From assembly GCA_913057825.1 (NCBI GenBank), contig CAJXOW010000042.1, forward strand, positions 1 through 32,097: a DNA stretch of 32,097 nt, given 5' to 3'. Made by a program: the position numbers and the translations under genes. Under the pieces are notes generated by a model, which worked only from the letters and a program-made list of their open reading frames with translations, was not told the DNA's origin and searched no databases. Source of the stretch: an uncultured Balneolaceae bacterium (lineage in GTDB: Bacteria > Bacteroidota > Rhodothermia > Balneolales > Balneolaceae). Below, piece after piece: positions 25,873 through 32,097 of the stretch (its first letter is position 1; every line of letters begins with the position of its first letter).

Positions 25873-26877
25873 ATGAATCTTTACTCGATTAAAAAGAAAT
25901 TATCCGATTTTGTCCGTTCCACATGGGGCAAACGACTGATGAAGTGGGGACAACGCATCCTCCTGGTCGTTGTGATCGGATGGTTGGTCTACGAATTGAC
26001 CAAGATCGGCTGGTTGAACGTTTGGAAGTCGCTTCCCACGAGTCCTACATTTTACCTGTTATTCGTTTTCTTATACCTTTCGCTGCCTTTATTTGAAGTC
26101 TTCATCTACCGGATCACGTGGAGTTACAACGTCGTCAAAGCGTTCCCCATCTTCCTTCTGAAAAAGATCTATAACAAGGATTTGCTGGGATACTCGGGGG
26201 AGGTTTATTTCTTTTTATGGGCTCGCAAGTTCCTTGGACTCAAAAACTCCCAGGTTTTAAAAACGATCAAGGATAATAATATCATCTCTTCGATTGCCTC
26301 CACCCTGGTCTCCCTGGGATTGCTGGCAGCGTTTTTCTTCACGGGGCAGATTAAGATCGTGGAGTGGCTCGGAAATCAAAATCAGATATATGTGATTGGC
26401 GGGGCATTACTGATCGTTATCATCACCGCTTTATTTATACGCTTCCGTCACTATGTTATATCCATGCCGATGAAAACGGCTTTTTCCATTTTCGGCATCC
26501 AGATATTCCGCCTGTTGCTGGGACAATCCATCAACCTGTTGATGTACATCGTGGTCATTCCTTCCACCCCCTTTTATGTCTGGTTCACCCTGCTGTCTGT
26601 CGAAATCATACTCTCACGCATCCCCGTACTGCCCAATCGCGACCTGATCTTCACCGGTGCGGGCATCAGTTTATCCTCCCAGCTTCAAGTCCCCGAAACC
26701 GAGCTAGCCGCCCTGCTGGTGGTTAAAAGCGTCCTCAACAAGGTCGGCAACTTTGCCATCTTCGGGGTGGTAACGTTACTGCGCAAAAGCGAGGCCGTCC
26801 CTATGCCCAATCCCGACCAGGAAACCATTACCTACGAAGCGGAAGATCTGACGCAGGCTACTGAATCAACTAAGTAG
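25873..26877 (+). CDS. Polytopic membrane protein, LPG-synthase-TM/UPF0104-like
   Basis: The 334-residue protein has about seven or eight hydrophobic helices, at roughly 28-42, 54-76, 135-157, 170-190, 205-250 (two), 260-280 and 283-305. The tail is hydrophilic and acidic. The end of the helical region (ALLVVKSVLNKVGNFAIFG) resembles the PF03706 domain found in lysylphosphatidylglycerol synthases and in many stand-alone membrane proteins near glycosyltransferases. Such proteins are thought to handle lipids or lipid-linked sugars. The match is by pattern only, so I hold it loosely. It is flanked by two glycosyltransferase genes on the opposite strand, and repeat copy E lies between it and the second. 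Confidence 0.72.
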   Translation: MNLYSIKKKLSDFVRSTWGKRLMKWGQRILLVVVIGWLVYELTKIGWLNVWKSLPTSPTFYLLFVFLYLSLPLFEVFIYRITWSYNVVKAFPIFLLKKIYNKDLLGYSGEVYFFLWARKFLGLKNSQVLKTIKDNNIISSIASTLVSLGLLAAFFFTGQIKIVEWLGNQNQIYVIGGALLIVIITALFIRFRHYVISMPMKTAFSIFGIQIFRLLLGQSINLLMYIVVIPSTPFYVWFTLLSVEIILSRIPVLPNRDLIFTGAGISLSSQLQVPETELAALLVVKSVLNKVGNFAIFGVVTLLRKSEAVPMPNPDQETITYEAEDLTQATESTK

Positions 26878-26956
26878 CCAGGCGTGGGAAATATTAGTCT
26901 TCCGGGTAATTCGCCTCTCAAAGGGCAGGACAGGCATCCAACGTGGAGCGGGTGCT

Positions 26957-27105
26957 TTCGAACAACCGGGCGGCGGCTCCTTGCTCGGAAACTTTTCTTC
27001 AATCACTGGCAATGAGTGGTTGATTGCCATATACAGGGTGATAGCAATTACAGCTTTATAACCAGAAAATTTTAATGCTTCGGAACCGCCGCCCGGTTGT
27101 TCGAA
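26957..27105 (+). repeat. Dispersed hairpin element, family 1, copy E
   Basis: Arms at 26957-26980 and 27082-27105 are 24-bp inverted complements with one mismatch (GGCTCC against GGAACC). Interior boxes match copies A and B (TTGCTCGGAAACTTTTCT and CAGAAAATTTTAATGCTTCG). A 7-bp direct repeat GGTGCTT flanks it (26951-26957 and 27107-27113), overlapping the left arm by one base. It lies between convergent genes. Confidence 0.9.
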
Positions 27106-27119
27106 TGGTGCTTCCCTGC

Positions 27120-28151
27120 TCAGGCGTGGGAGGGATTTGCCAGGCGGTCTTTTTGATCAAGCAGATTAAACTCACTCTTGTTCGATTTTAAACGATTCCA
27201 GGTCTTTTCGGCAAACTGGTTAAAGGGCTGTTTTTCATGATACCAGCCGAAATGCAGGCAATAGGGAGTCGCCTGCAGGTAATCCCCTTTTCCGGGTATG
27301 AACGAAAAGAGCTTGATAAGCAGATTCCGAATAAAACTGTTTTTCAGTCCCCGGAAATTGTAGACAAATTCGTCGCAATAGTAAGTACAAACCACATATT
27401 CAAAATCCGGATCGTGCGAAGTAAGATCGCCTATGTAATCGAGCTGGGGACTTGTATGTCCCTGCAACCAGGGATAGACCGGTATATTCAACTTTGCCAT
27501 GGCCATGGCCAGACTCCACTCGCAGGACTCTTCACTTCTACCGTGTTCCAGGGTACGACTGCGAAAATGGGTTTCATCCTTTCGGGACAGCATTTCCTGC
27601 GCCAGGGTGCACACTTTTTTAGTGGTACTGTAATCCCGGGCATAAATCATTCCCGTTTGTACCCGACTGAGATAGGTAAGGCCAAACTTTTTCAGCGTGC
27701 GTTGTCGCCGGCGCAAAAAGATATCAGCCAGAATACCGATATTCTTGGGGCCGCCGAAAAAATTGTCCGATACCTGCGTCCCTGTAATGGTAAAAGGATG
27801 GGGATTAAAAGATTGCCACAGGGGATCCGGATCCTTGCACCAGATGATATCGCTGTCCAGGAAAAGATTACGGTCAAATACCAGGTACTCGTGGAGGTTA
27901 TGCTTAAATCCTACGATCGAGGTGTGTGCAGGCGAGAGGATATGAATAACATCGAATACGTCCGACAAACCATGCTCCTCCAGATATTCAAGGTGCTGCT
28001 TTTCACACAGCAATGCGACAGGACGCTCATTGTCATGTCGACGAAGCGAAACCACCGACGCTACGGCGGATTTCAGATATTTCACATCACCGTACGTAGC
28101 GTAAATATATCCTTCGTGAGCTAAATTTTGTTGTTTTACAGATCGTAGCAT
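27120..28151 (-). CDS. GT-A-type glycosyltransferase-like protein (GT8-like)
   Basis: The 343-residue cytoplasmic protein has an N-terminal GT-A fold pattern. A first strand YIYATYGDVKYLKSAVASVVSLR (14-36) is followed by LLCEKQH, then LVFDRNLFLDSDIIWCKDPDPLW (90-112) with a DSD at 99-101, which fits the metal-binding DxD motif. The C-terminal half holds TGMIYAR, a WSLAMAMA helix and YCDEFVYNF. The arrangement resembles GT8 and related nucleotide-diphospho-sugar transferases, but I cannot name the donor or acceptor. It is 55 bp downstream of the MlaC-like gene on the same strand and may be the last gene of that group. A TATATTTA box in the gap could be its own promoter. Confidence 0.7.
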   Translation of the reverse strand: MLRSVKQQNLAHEGYIYATYGDVKYLKSAVASVVSLRRHDNERPVALLCEKQHLEYLEEHGLSDVFDVIHILSPAHTSIVGFKHNLHEYLVFDRNLFLDSDIIWCKDPDPLWQSFNPHPFTITGTQVSDNFFGGPKNIGILADIFLRRRQRTLKKFGLTYLSRVQTGMIYARDYSTTKKVCTLAQEMLSRKDETHFRSRTLEHGRSEESCEWSLAMAMAKLNIPVYPWLQGHTSPQLDYIGDLTSHDPDFEYVVCTYYCDEFVYNFRGLKNSFIRNLLIKLFSFIPGKGDYLQATPYCLHFGWYHEKQPFNQFAEKTWNRLKSNKSEFNLLDQKDRLANPSHA

Positions 28152-28206
28152 TATAGCATATTATATTCTTGGCTAAATATAAGTTTAAATTGCAGACTTA
28201 AAAATA

Positions 28207-28845
28207 TCAGCCCTTTACTCTTTTTCGCAGGGTTTCCATCAGGGTATCGAACCCTTTCTTTCGGATAATATTCTGGAATGAACGCCGGTAGGAATCTACG
28301 GTTGATACTTCATCGATAACCATATCAGTAATCACCCATCCTTCCGTTTGTTCCTGCATCCGATAGTCTACCGGAACACGCGCATCATCCAGCAATGCCA
28401 TTGTTTTTACATAAGCGCTATCCTGATCTACGGCAATTTTCTGATACGTCACCTCGGCACGGTAAATATCCAACTTATTCAGGGACTGATCGCGTACTAC
28501 CCGCGAAAATAGATCAACAAAATTCTCGCGCCTTTCTTTTGACAGCGTATCATAGGTAGTTTCCAGTGCATTTTTTGCCATGGTCCGATAATCGATGATA
28601 TTATTGATCATGTCTTTAAGACGATCCCGCTGCTCCTGGGTATATTCGCTGCCTTTGGGACCCAACAAATCTTTGACTTCCTTATCCCGTTCTTCCAGAA
28701 GCTGACGGATTTTAACACTATCAGAGTCTGCCGCAGCCTGCGCTGGAACGGAGACTAGCATGCCCCCCATCGTAATAACGAGCATTACGAGAAAAACTTT
28801 GGGTATAATCAAATGTTTCACAATATGTTGTGAAAAGTACTTCAT
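28207..28845 (-). CDS. MlaC/Ttg2D-like periplasmic phospholipid-binding protein
   Basis: MlaC-family proteins (PF05494) carry lipids across the periplasm. The 212-residue protein has a signal peptide ending at VPAQA-A (about residue 37). The helix-rich MlaC pattern follows: a KVKDLL-like segment, IDYRTMAKNAL (84-94), a LFSRVVRDQ helix and a C-terminal beta-sheet (VTYQKIAVDQD, VPVDYRMQEQTEGWVITDMVIDEVS). A helix with SFQNIIRKKGFDTLMETLRKR ends it. This pattern is typical of the family. The gene lies 61 bp after the TolC-like gene on the same strand. No MlaD, MlaE or MlaF gene is in view, so its partner transporter is either elsewhere or it serves a different system, as HpnM does. Confidence 0.88.
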   Translation of the reverse strand: MKYFSQHIVKHLIIPKVFLVMLVITMGGMLVSVPAQAAADSDSVKIRQLLEERDKEVKDLLGPKGSEYTQEQRDRLKDMINNIIDYRTMAKNALETTYDTLSKERRENFVDLFSRVVRDQSLNKLDIYRAEVTYQKIAVDQDSAYVKTMALLDDARVPVDYRMQEQTEGWVITDMVIDEVSTVDSYRRSFQNIIRKKGFDTLMETLRKRVKG

Positions 28846-28906
28846 ATAGAATATTTTATCTGGAATTCATCAAACTTTAACAAATAACGAAATACCTCCT
28901 CACAAA

Positions 28907-30325
28907 TTACGAGCCGTCCTGAATGTTCATAAGCGGTATGCCCGCCGTATGGTATAATTCGGCCATGTCCTTGTTGAACTGGTATATACGGCGCTTCATA
29001 TCAACCTCGAGTTCCAGCTTGTTTTTGAGGGACTCGATCAAGTCCTTGACTTCCCCCATTCCCAGGTCGTAATCGAGCTGTTCCTGCCGCAACCACTTCT
29101 TGCTGGTAAGCAGGGCTTCGTCGGTATATTCCATCTTAACTTTCGATAAACTCGCCTGCTTATATTTTTCATTGATCTCGATCGCAATGCCTTCCTTTGC
29201 CGCCTTTTTCAATGAACGCGCCTGCTGATACTGCACTTCCCGTTTTTCGACCTCGTTCAAGATACCGTTGATATTCAAATTCTGCCTGATGGCCAGACCA
29301 AAACCGGCGGAAGCGTAATTGGTATTATTAATAATAAACGGGTTATCTTGTCTGGGACGATTGGGGGTATTGGCATAACTTGCCGTCAGACCGAGAAATA
29401 GCGACGGCAAAGCCTGTGCTCGTTGAGCTTCCATACCGTATTTTGCAGCCCGAATACCTGCTTCGATGCGTTGTATTTCATTTCGGCTATCGAGGGCATG
29501 CCGCTTGTAATACTGTACCTCCCGAATTTTGGCCGGTATCGGATCCAGAAATCGATCGGAGGGTTCAAACGTTACCGAATCGGAGGTTTGAAGCACTTCA
29601 TCCCAGGTACGGCGGACAAAACTGCCTTCCATCTTAACTTCCGCCGCTCGAATTTTGAATCGGGATTTGTATACCCTGAACTTATAGATGTCGGATTGAT
29701 CCAGTTCACTATCTTTGTCTTTTTCAAGCTCATCGATTTTTTCTTCAATCTTTTCAATCTGGCTGCTCGCATTGTCCAGGAGACGCTCCACCTCCATGAT
29801 CATGATATGACTATAGTAGAGCTCGAAAAGCCGCAGCCGGGCGTCCGCTTTCTGTCGGCTGAACTCTTCCCGTGCCGCCTGGGCGCCGGCTCTTGCCGCT
29901 TTAATTGCATTATCGATAGCCCCCCATGTAAAAATCGGTTGAATGGCTTGTACCTCGGCCCGAGTAAAGATGGCCCAGTCCTCCCAGTTGTTTTCCAGAT
30001 TGGGATCCAGGTAAAATTCATCCTTCGGGAGTTTCCTTCCATTTGGCAGTGTACTGTCACTTTCAACCCCGGGAATCAGGCCATGTTGAGTGGATAGTTC
30101 AATCTTGGGAAGGAAGCGCTGATCTTTCGCCTTGGCTACATCAAGCTCGGCCAATTGAATCTTTTTACGCTCAAAATCGATTTGATCGGCATTTTCAATA
30201 CCACGTTGAATAAATTCATCCAGCGAAATTTGGAGGGTATCCCTCTCAGCGGCACCTGCCTCAGCCGACCACACAGCTACTACAGGGAGCCATAGCAGTA
30301 TGAATAATGAGAGGATTTTTTTCAT
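28907..30325 (-). CDS. TolC-family outer-membrane efflux protein
   Basis: The 472-residue protein is predicted to form the trimeric outer-membrane exit duct of an export system. It begins with a signal peptide (MKKILSLFILLWLPVVAVWS, cleaved near residue 25). Two repeats of long coiled-coil helices are joined by beta-strands. Examples are ADLDVAKAKDQRFLPKIELS in the first half and AAKYGMEAQRAQALPSLFLGL in the second, with long Glu/Lys-rich heptad stretches (IEKIEEKIDELEKDKDSELD). The ATG at 30325 is preferred because the signal peptide begins there; a GTG two codons upstream is possible. It is the first gene of a minus-strand group with the MlaC-like gene, 61 bp downstream. No membrane-fusion protein lies beside it. 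Confidence 0.9.
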   Translation of the reverse strand: MKKILSLFILLWLPVVAVWSAEAGAAERDTLQISLDEFIQRGIENADQIDFERKKIQLAELDVAKAKDQRFLPKIELSTQHGLIPGVESDSTLPNGRKLPKDEFYLDPNLENNWEDWAIFTRAEVQAIQPIFTWGAIDNAIKAARAGAQAAREEFSRQKADARLRLFELYYSHIMIMEVERLLDNASSQIEKIEEKIDELEKDKDSELDQSDIYKFRVYKSRFKIRAAEVKMEGSFVRRTWDEVLQTSDSVTFEPSDRFLDPIPAKIREVQYYKRHALDSRNEIQRIEAGIRAAKYGMEAQRAQALPSLFLGLTASYANTPNRPRQDNPFIINNTNYASAGFGLAIRQNLNINGILNEVEKREVQYQQARSLKKAAKEGIAIEINEKYKQASLSKVKMEYTDEALLTSKKWLRQEQLDYDLGMGEVKDLIESLKNKLELEVDMKRRIYQFNKDMAELYHTAGIPLMNIQDGS

Positions 30326-30392
30326 GATCACCGGATTATTTAAAACAAAGCCATTGATTCACTGCAACTCGCGCAATGTTCTCCATCAATTA

Positions 30393-30420
30393 ATAAAAGA
30401 ATAGCCCCTATATCGGGGCG
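30393..30420 (-). terminator. Putative intrinsic terminator of tRNA-Ser
   Basis: Read on the minus strand, GCCCC (30419-30415), a 6-nt loop GATATA and GGGGC (30408-30404) form a short GC stem, followed by the T-rich TATTCTTTTATT. It starts 9 bases after the tRNA 3' end. The stem is only 5 bp, so support is moderate. Confidence 0.6.
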
Positions 30421-30428
30421 TTTGAAAG

Positions 30429-30516
30429 CGGAGAGAGAGGGATTCGAACCCCCGGTCCCGTAAAACGGGACAACGGTTTTCAAGACCGCCGCATTCGTCC
30501 GCTCTGCCATCTCTCC
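30429..30516 (-). tRNA. tRNA-Ser (anticodon UGA)
   Basis: The 88-nt gene starts GGAGAGATGGCAGAGCGGAC on the minus strand. The acceptor stem GGAGAGA pairs perfectly with TCTCTCC at the 3' end, followed by discriminator G. The anticodon loop CTTGAAA gives UGA, read as serine UCA-type codons. The long variable arm (GTCCCGTTTTACGGGAC) and the T-loop GGTTCGAATCC confirm a class II tRNA-Ser. CCA is not encoded. Confidence 0.96.
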
Positions 30517-30638
30517 ATATAATGCGAAAACCGTGTTGTTAACGCAACTAAAGCTTAACTAGTGTATTAAAGGTTTTGATGTGCAATTTGCCGGGTATGG
30601 TGGCTTCGGGGAAAGCATTCGAATTCGATTTGATTACT

Positions 30639-30748
30639 TTGCTTTTTTCGTCCTCCCCCTTGCCCCCTCCGAAGGGGACGTTTTTTCACCTGGAGCGCCA
30701 ACAAATTCCCCCTTCGGAGGGGGCAAGGGGGAGGACGAAAAAAAGCAA
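30639..30748. repeat. GC-rich palindromic repeat, family 2, copy 2
   Basis: The core (30650-30736) shares its arms (GTCCTCCCCCTTGCCCCCTC and complement) and its loop words TTTTTTCACCT and CGCCAACAAAT with the copy at 7426. Here the arms extend further by TTGCTTTTTTC / GAAAAAAAGCAA (one base length difference), an extension absent from the first copy. It sits between atpG and tRNA-Ser. The open frame at 30576-30782 through it is spurious. Confidence 0.88.
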
Positions 30749-30792
30749 TAGCTCTGTCATTACGTCAAAAACTGACCGATAGCTGCAATACT

Positions 30793-31692
30793 TTACGTTT
30801 CCCGAAGTGCCTCGGCACCGGATACAATTTCGGATATCTCGGTTGTAATAGCTTCCTGCCGCGCCTGGTTGTATTCCAACCTCAATTCCTCTTGAAGTTC
30901 GTTAGCATTCTCGGTAGCATTATCCATGGCCGTCATCCGTGCACCCTGCTCAGCTGCATTGGAATTCAACACCGCTTTCCATAGCTGCATATTTAAATGT
31001 TTGGGCAGAATATGGTCCAGTATATTACCGGCCTGGGGTTCATATATATAATCGATAGTCGCCAGTGATTTTTCCTTCTTCTGCGGTTCACCGTTCAGTT
31101 TACCCGGATCGATCGGCAGCAGTTTCTGAACGCGCCGTTTTTGAGTCAGCGCCGTAACAAACTCATTATATGCCATATACACTGCATCATAGTTCCCTCT
31201 GACAAATTCTTCGACCACATTCTCCATGATATTGCAGGTGGTATGATAGGCCAGGTCGTCAAAAAATCCGGAATAGGATTGGTCGATCGGATATTTACGA
31301 CGTTTAAAATATTCCGTCGGCTTTTTGCCGATAGTGTAAAGCGAAAGTTTTTTCTGCCGGAGGTATCGCTTGAAATTAGCTTCCACCTTGGACTGTACCA
31401 CTTTAAAGAGATTGTTATTGAAAGCCCCGCACAATCCCCGGTCAGAGCCGATAACAATGAATAAAATTCGTTCGGTGGTAGCCGGTTTTCTCAGCAGCAC
31501 ATTGTCGCCCTCCGCACTACGCACCAATCGACCTACCACTTCCCTCATTTTGCGGGCATAGGGACGGGTGGCAATAATCCGATTCTGTGCTTTTCGCAAT
31601 TTTGCAGAAGCCACCATTTTCATGGCGCGTGTAATCTTCTGCGTATTCTGGACCGACTCGATCCGATTTCGAATGTCCCTTAGATTAGCCAT
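30793..31692 (-). CDS. atpG: F0F1 ATP synthase subunit gamma
   Basis: The gamma subunit is the central rotor shaft that couples proton flow through F0 to ATP synthesis in F1. The 299-residue product starts MANLRDIRNRIESVQNTQKI and continues TRAMKMVASAKLRKAQ, the signature N-terminal helix. It carries VIGSDRGLCGAFNNNL (about 77-92) in the middle domain. It ends with NAAEQGARMTAMDNATENANEL and EITTEISEIVSGAEAL, the C-terminal helix signature. It lies 18 bp downstream of atpA on the same strand, in the normal atp order. The downstream gap to tRNA-Ser holds a family 2 palindrome. Confidence 0.97.
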   Translation of the reverse strand: MANLRDIRNRIESVQNTQKITRAMKMVASAKLRKAQNRIIATRPYARKMREVVGRLVRSAEGDNVLLRKPATTERILFIVIGSDRGLCGAFNNNLFKVVQSKVEANFKRYLRQKKLSLYTIGKKPTEYFKRRKYPIDQSYSGFFDDLAYHTTCNIMENVVEEFVRGNYDAVYMAYNEFVTALTQKRRVQKLLPIDPGKLNGEPQKKEKSLATIDYIYEPQAGNILDHILPKHLNMQLWKAVLNSNAAEQGARMTAMDNATENANELQEELRLEYNQARQEAITTEISEIVSGAEALRET

Positions 31693-31710
31693 ACGTTTAG
31701 GTTAAGAGGC

Positions 31711-32097
31711 TTACTGTTCAGCGGTTTCTTCTTTCTTCTCCTCGGACGATTTCTCCTTCTGGGCATTAATCTGCTCCACGACCGACTCGGCCACTTTAGA
31801 AAGTTTCTCGGCAAACTCTTCACTAAGCTCACCCGAATTGGCCAGTTTTTTCATCTCGTCCTCGTACTTAACCGATATACGCTCCAGATATTCCTCCTCG
31901 AAGGTTCTGATATCCTCCTTGTTCACTTCCTCGAGCAGTCCGGCGTCGTTGGCATACAACAATGCGATCTGTTTTTCAACCGACAGGGGTTGGTTGACAT
32001 CCTGTTTGAGCAATTCAACCGTACGCTCACCACGTCGAAGCTGTCGCTGCGTACTGGGATCGAGGTCAGATCCGAACTTGGCAAAAGCCTCCAGTTC
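31711..32097 (-). CDS. atpA: F0F1 ATP synthase subunit alpha, C-terminal part (cut by window end)
   Basis: The reading frame runs from the right window edge to a stop at 31711, giving the last 128 residues. It opens with ELEAFAKFGSDLDPSTQRQL and continues RRGERTVELLKQDVNQPLSV, the conserved C-terminal helical domain of the alpha subunit. The end is an acidic/Lys-rich, Glu-Glu-Lys tail of about 20 residues, a little longer than in E. coli. The 5' end lies outside the window, so a Met at 32013 is internal and not the start. atpG follows after 18 bp. Confidence 0.95.
   Translation of the reverse strand, partial: ELEAFAKFGSDLDPSTQRQLRRGERTVELLKQDVNQPLSVEKQIALLYANDAGLLEEVNKEDIRTFEEEYLERISVKYEDEMKKLANSGELSEEFAEKLSKVAESVVEQINAQKEKSSEEKKEETAEQ

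Noticed and set aside
11420..27105. Family 1 elements considered as a CRISPR array or as plain terminators
   Set aside because: Copies are kilobases apart, not regularly spaced, and vary in orientation. No T-run follows the stems, and copy B lies between divergent genes.
30576..30782. 68-residue open frame (+) between tRNA-Ser and atpG
   Set aside because: It reads straight through repeat family 2 copy 2 and shows no other protein-like feature.
31711..32013. Treating the 100-residue frame starting at Met 32013 as a complete small gene
   Set aside because: The frame stays open to the window edge and the added residues match the ATP synthase alpha C-terminus, so it is a truncated atpA.

Overview
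This 32 kb window is an ordinary chromosomal stretch of a Gram-negative bacterium. It most likely belongs to the Balneolia/Rhodothermia side of the Bacteroidota. Two secreted proteins end in a type IX secretion (T9SS) sorting domain with the Asn-Tyr-Pro-Asn-Pro-Phe-Asn-Pro linker. Outer-membrane export genes (TolC-like, MlaC-like), acidic low-complexity tails and a TrkAH potassium system fit a marine or saline member. The lineage is inferred from protein style; no rRNA is present.

Layout. 1-3000: an inverted repeat, then a minus-strand FG-GAP/VCBS repeat T9SS cargo. 3250-7405 (+): mtaB (tRNA ms2t6A synthesis), a family-4-like uracil-DNA glycosylase, and dnaB. 7600-13710 (-): a lipoprotein, a T9SS metzincin protease, a bacterial homologue of the animal tRNA-queuosine mannosyltransferase, mutL with a TTG start, and a small membrane protein. 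14305-15555 (+): icd with a clear terminator. 15874-18759 (-): LPP20-like lipoprotein, HtrA-type protease and recO, tightly packed. 18885-21752 (+): trkA-trkH. 21757-24321 (-): a two-bundle RND/MMPL exporter. 24581-28151: a GT4 glycosyltransferase, a divergent polytopic membrane protein and a GT-A-type glycosyltransferase. 28207-30325 (-): MlaC-like and TolC-like proteins. 30429-30516 (-): tRNA-Ser(UGA). 30793-end (-): atpG and the 3' end of atpA.

The most unusual content is between the genes. Five copies of a 140-180 bp element (copies A-E) have a conserved interior closed by long inverted arms. The inner arm core (GGCGGTTCC-like) is shared, the outer arm is unique to each copy, and differences between copies are mostly compensated on the opposite arm. 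This looks like a dispersed, structure-conserved element, either a structured nucleic acid or a MITE-like mobile hairpin. A second family of GC-rich palindromes occurs twice (7426-7514 and 30639-30748), and a third long inverted repeat lies at 81-233. Protein-level oddities are a family-4-like uracil glycosylase without its Fe-S cysteines but with a long Glu/Thr/Ser-rich tether, and a MutL whose endonuclease motif is altered at several metal-site positions. No CRISPR array, prophage, transposase or defence island is visible.
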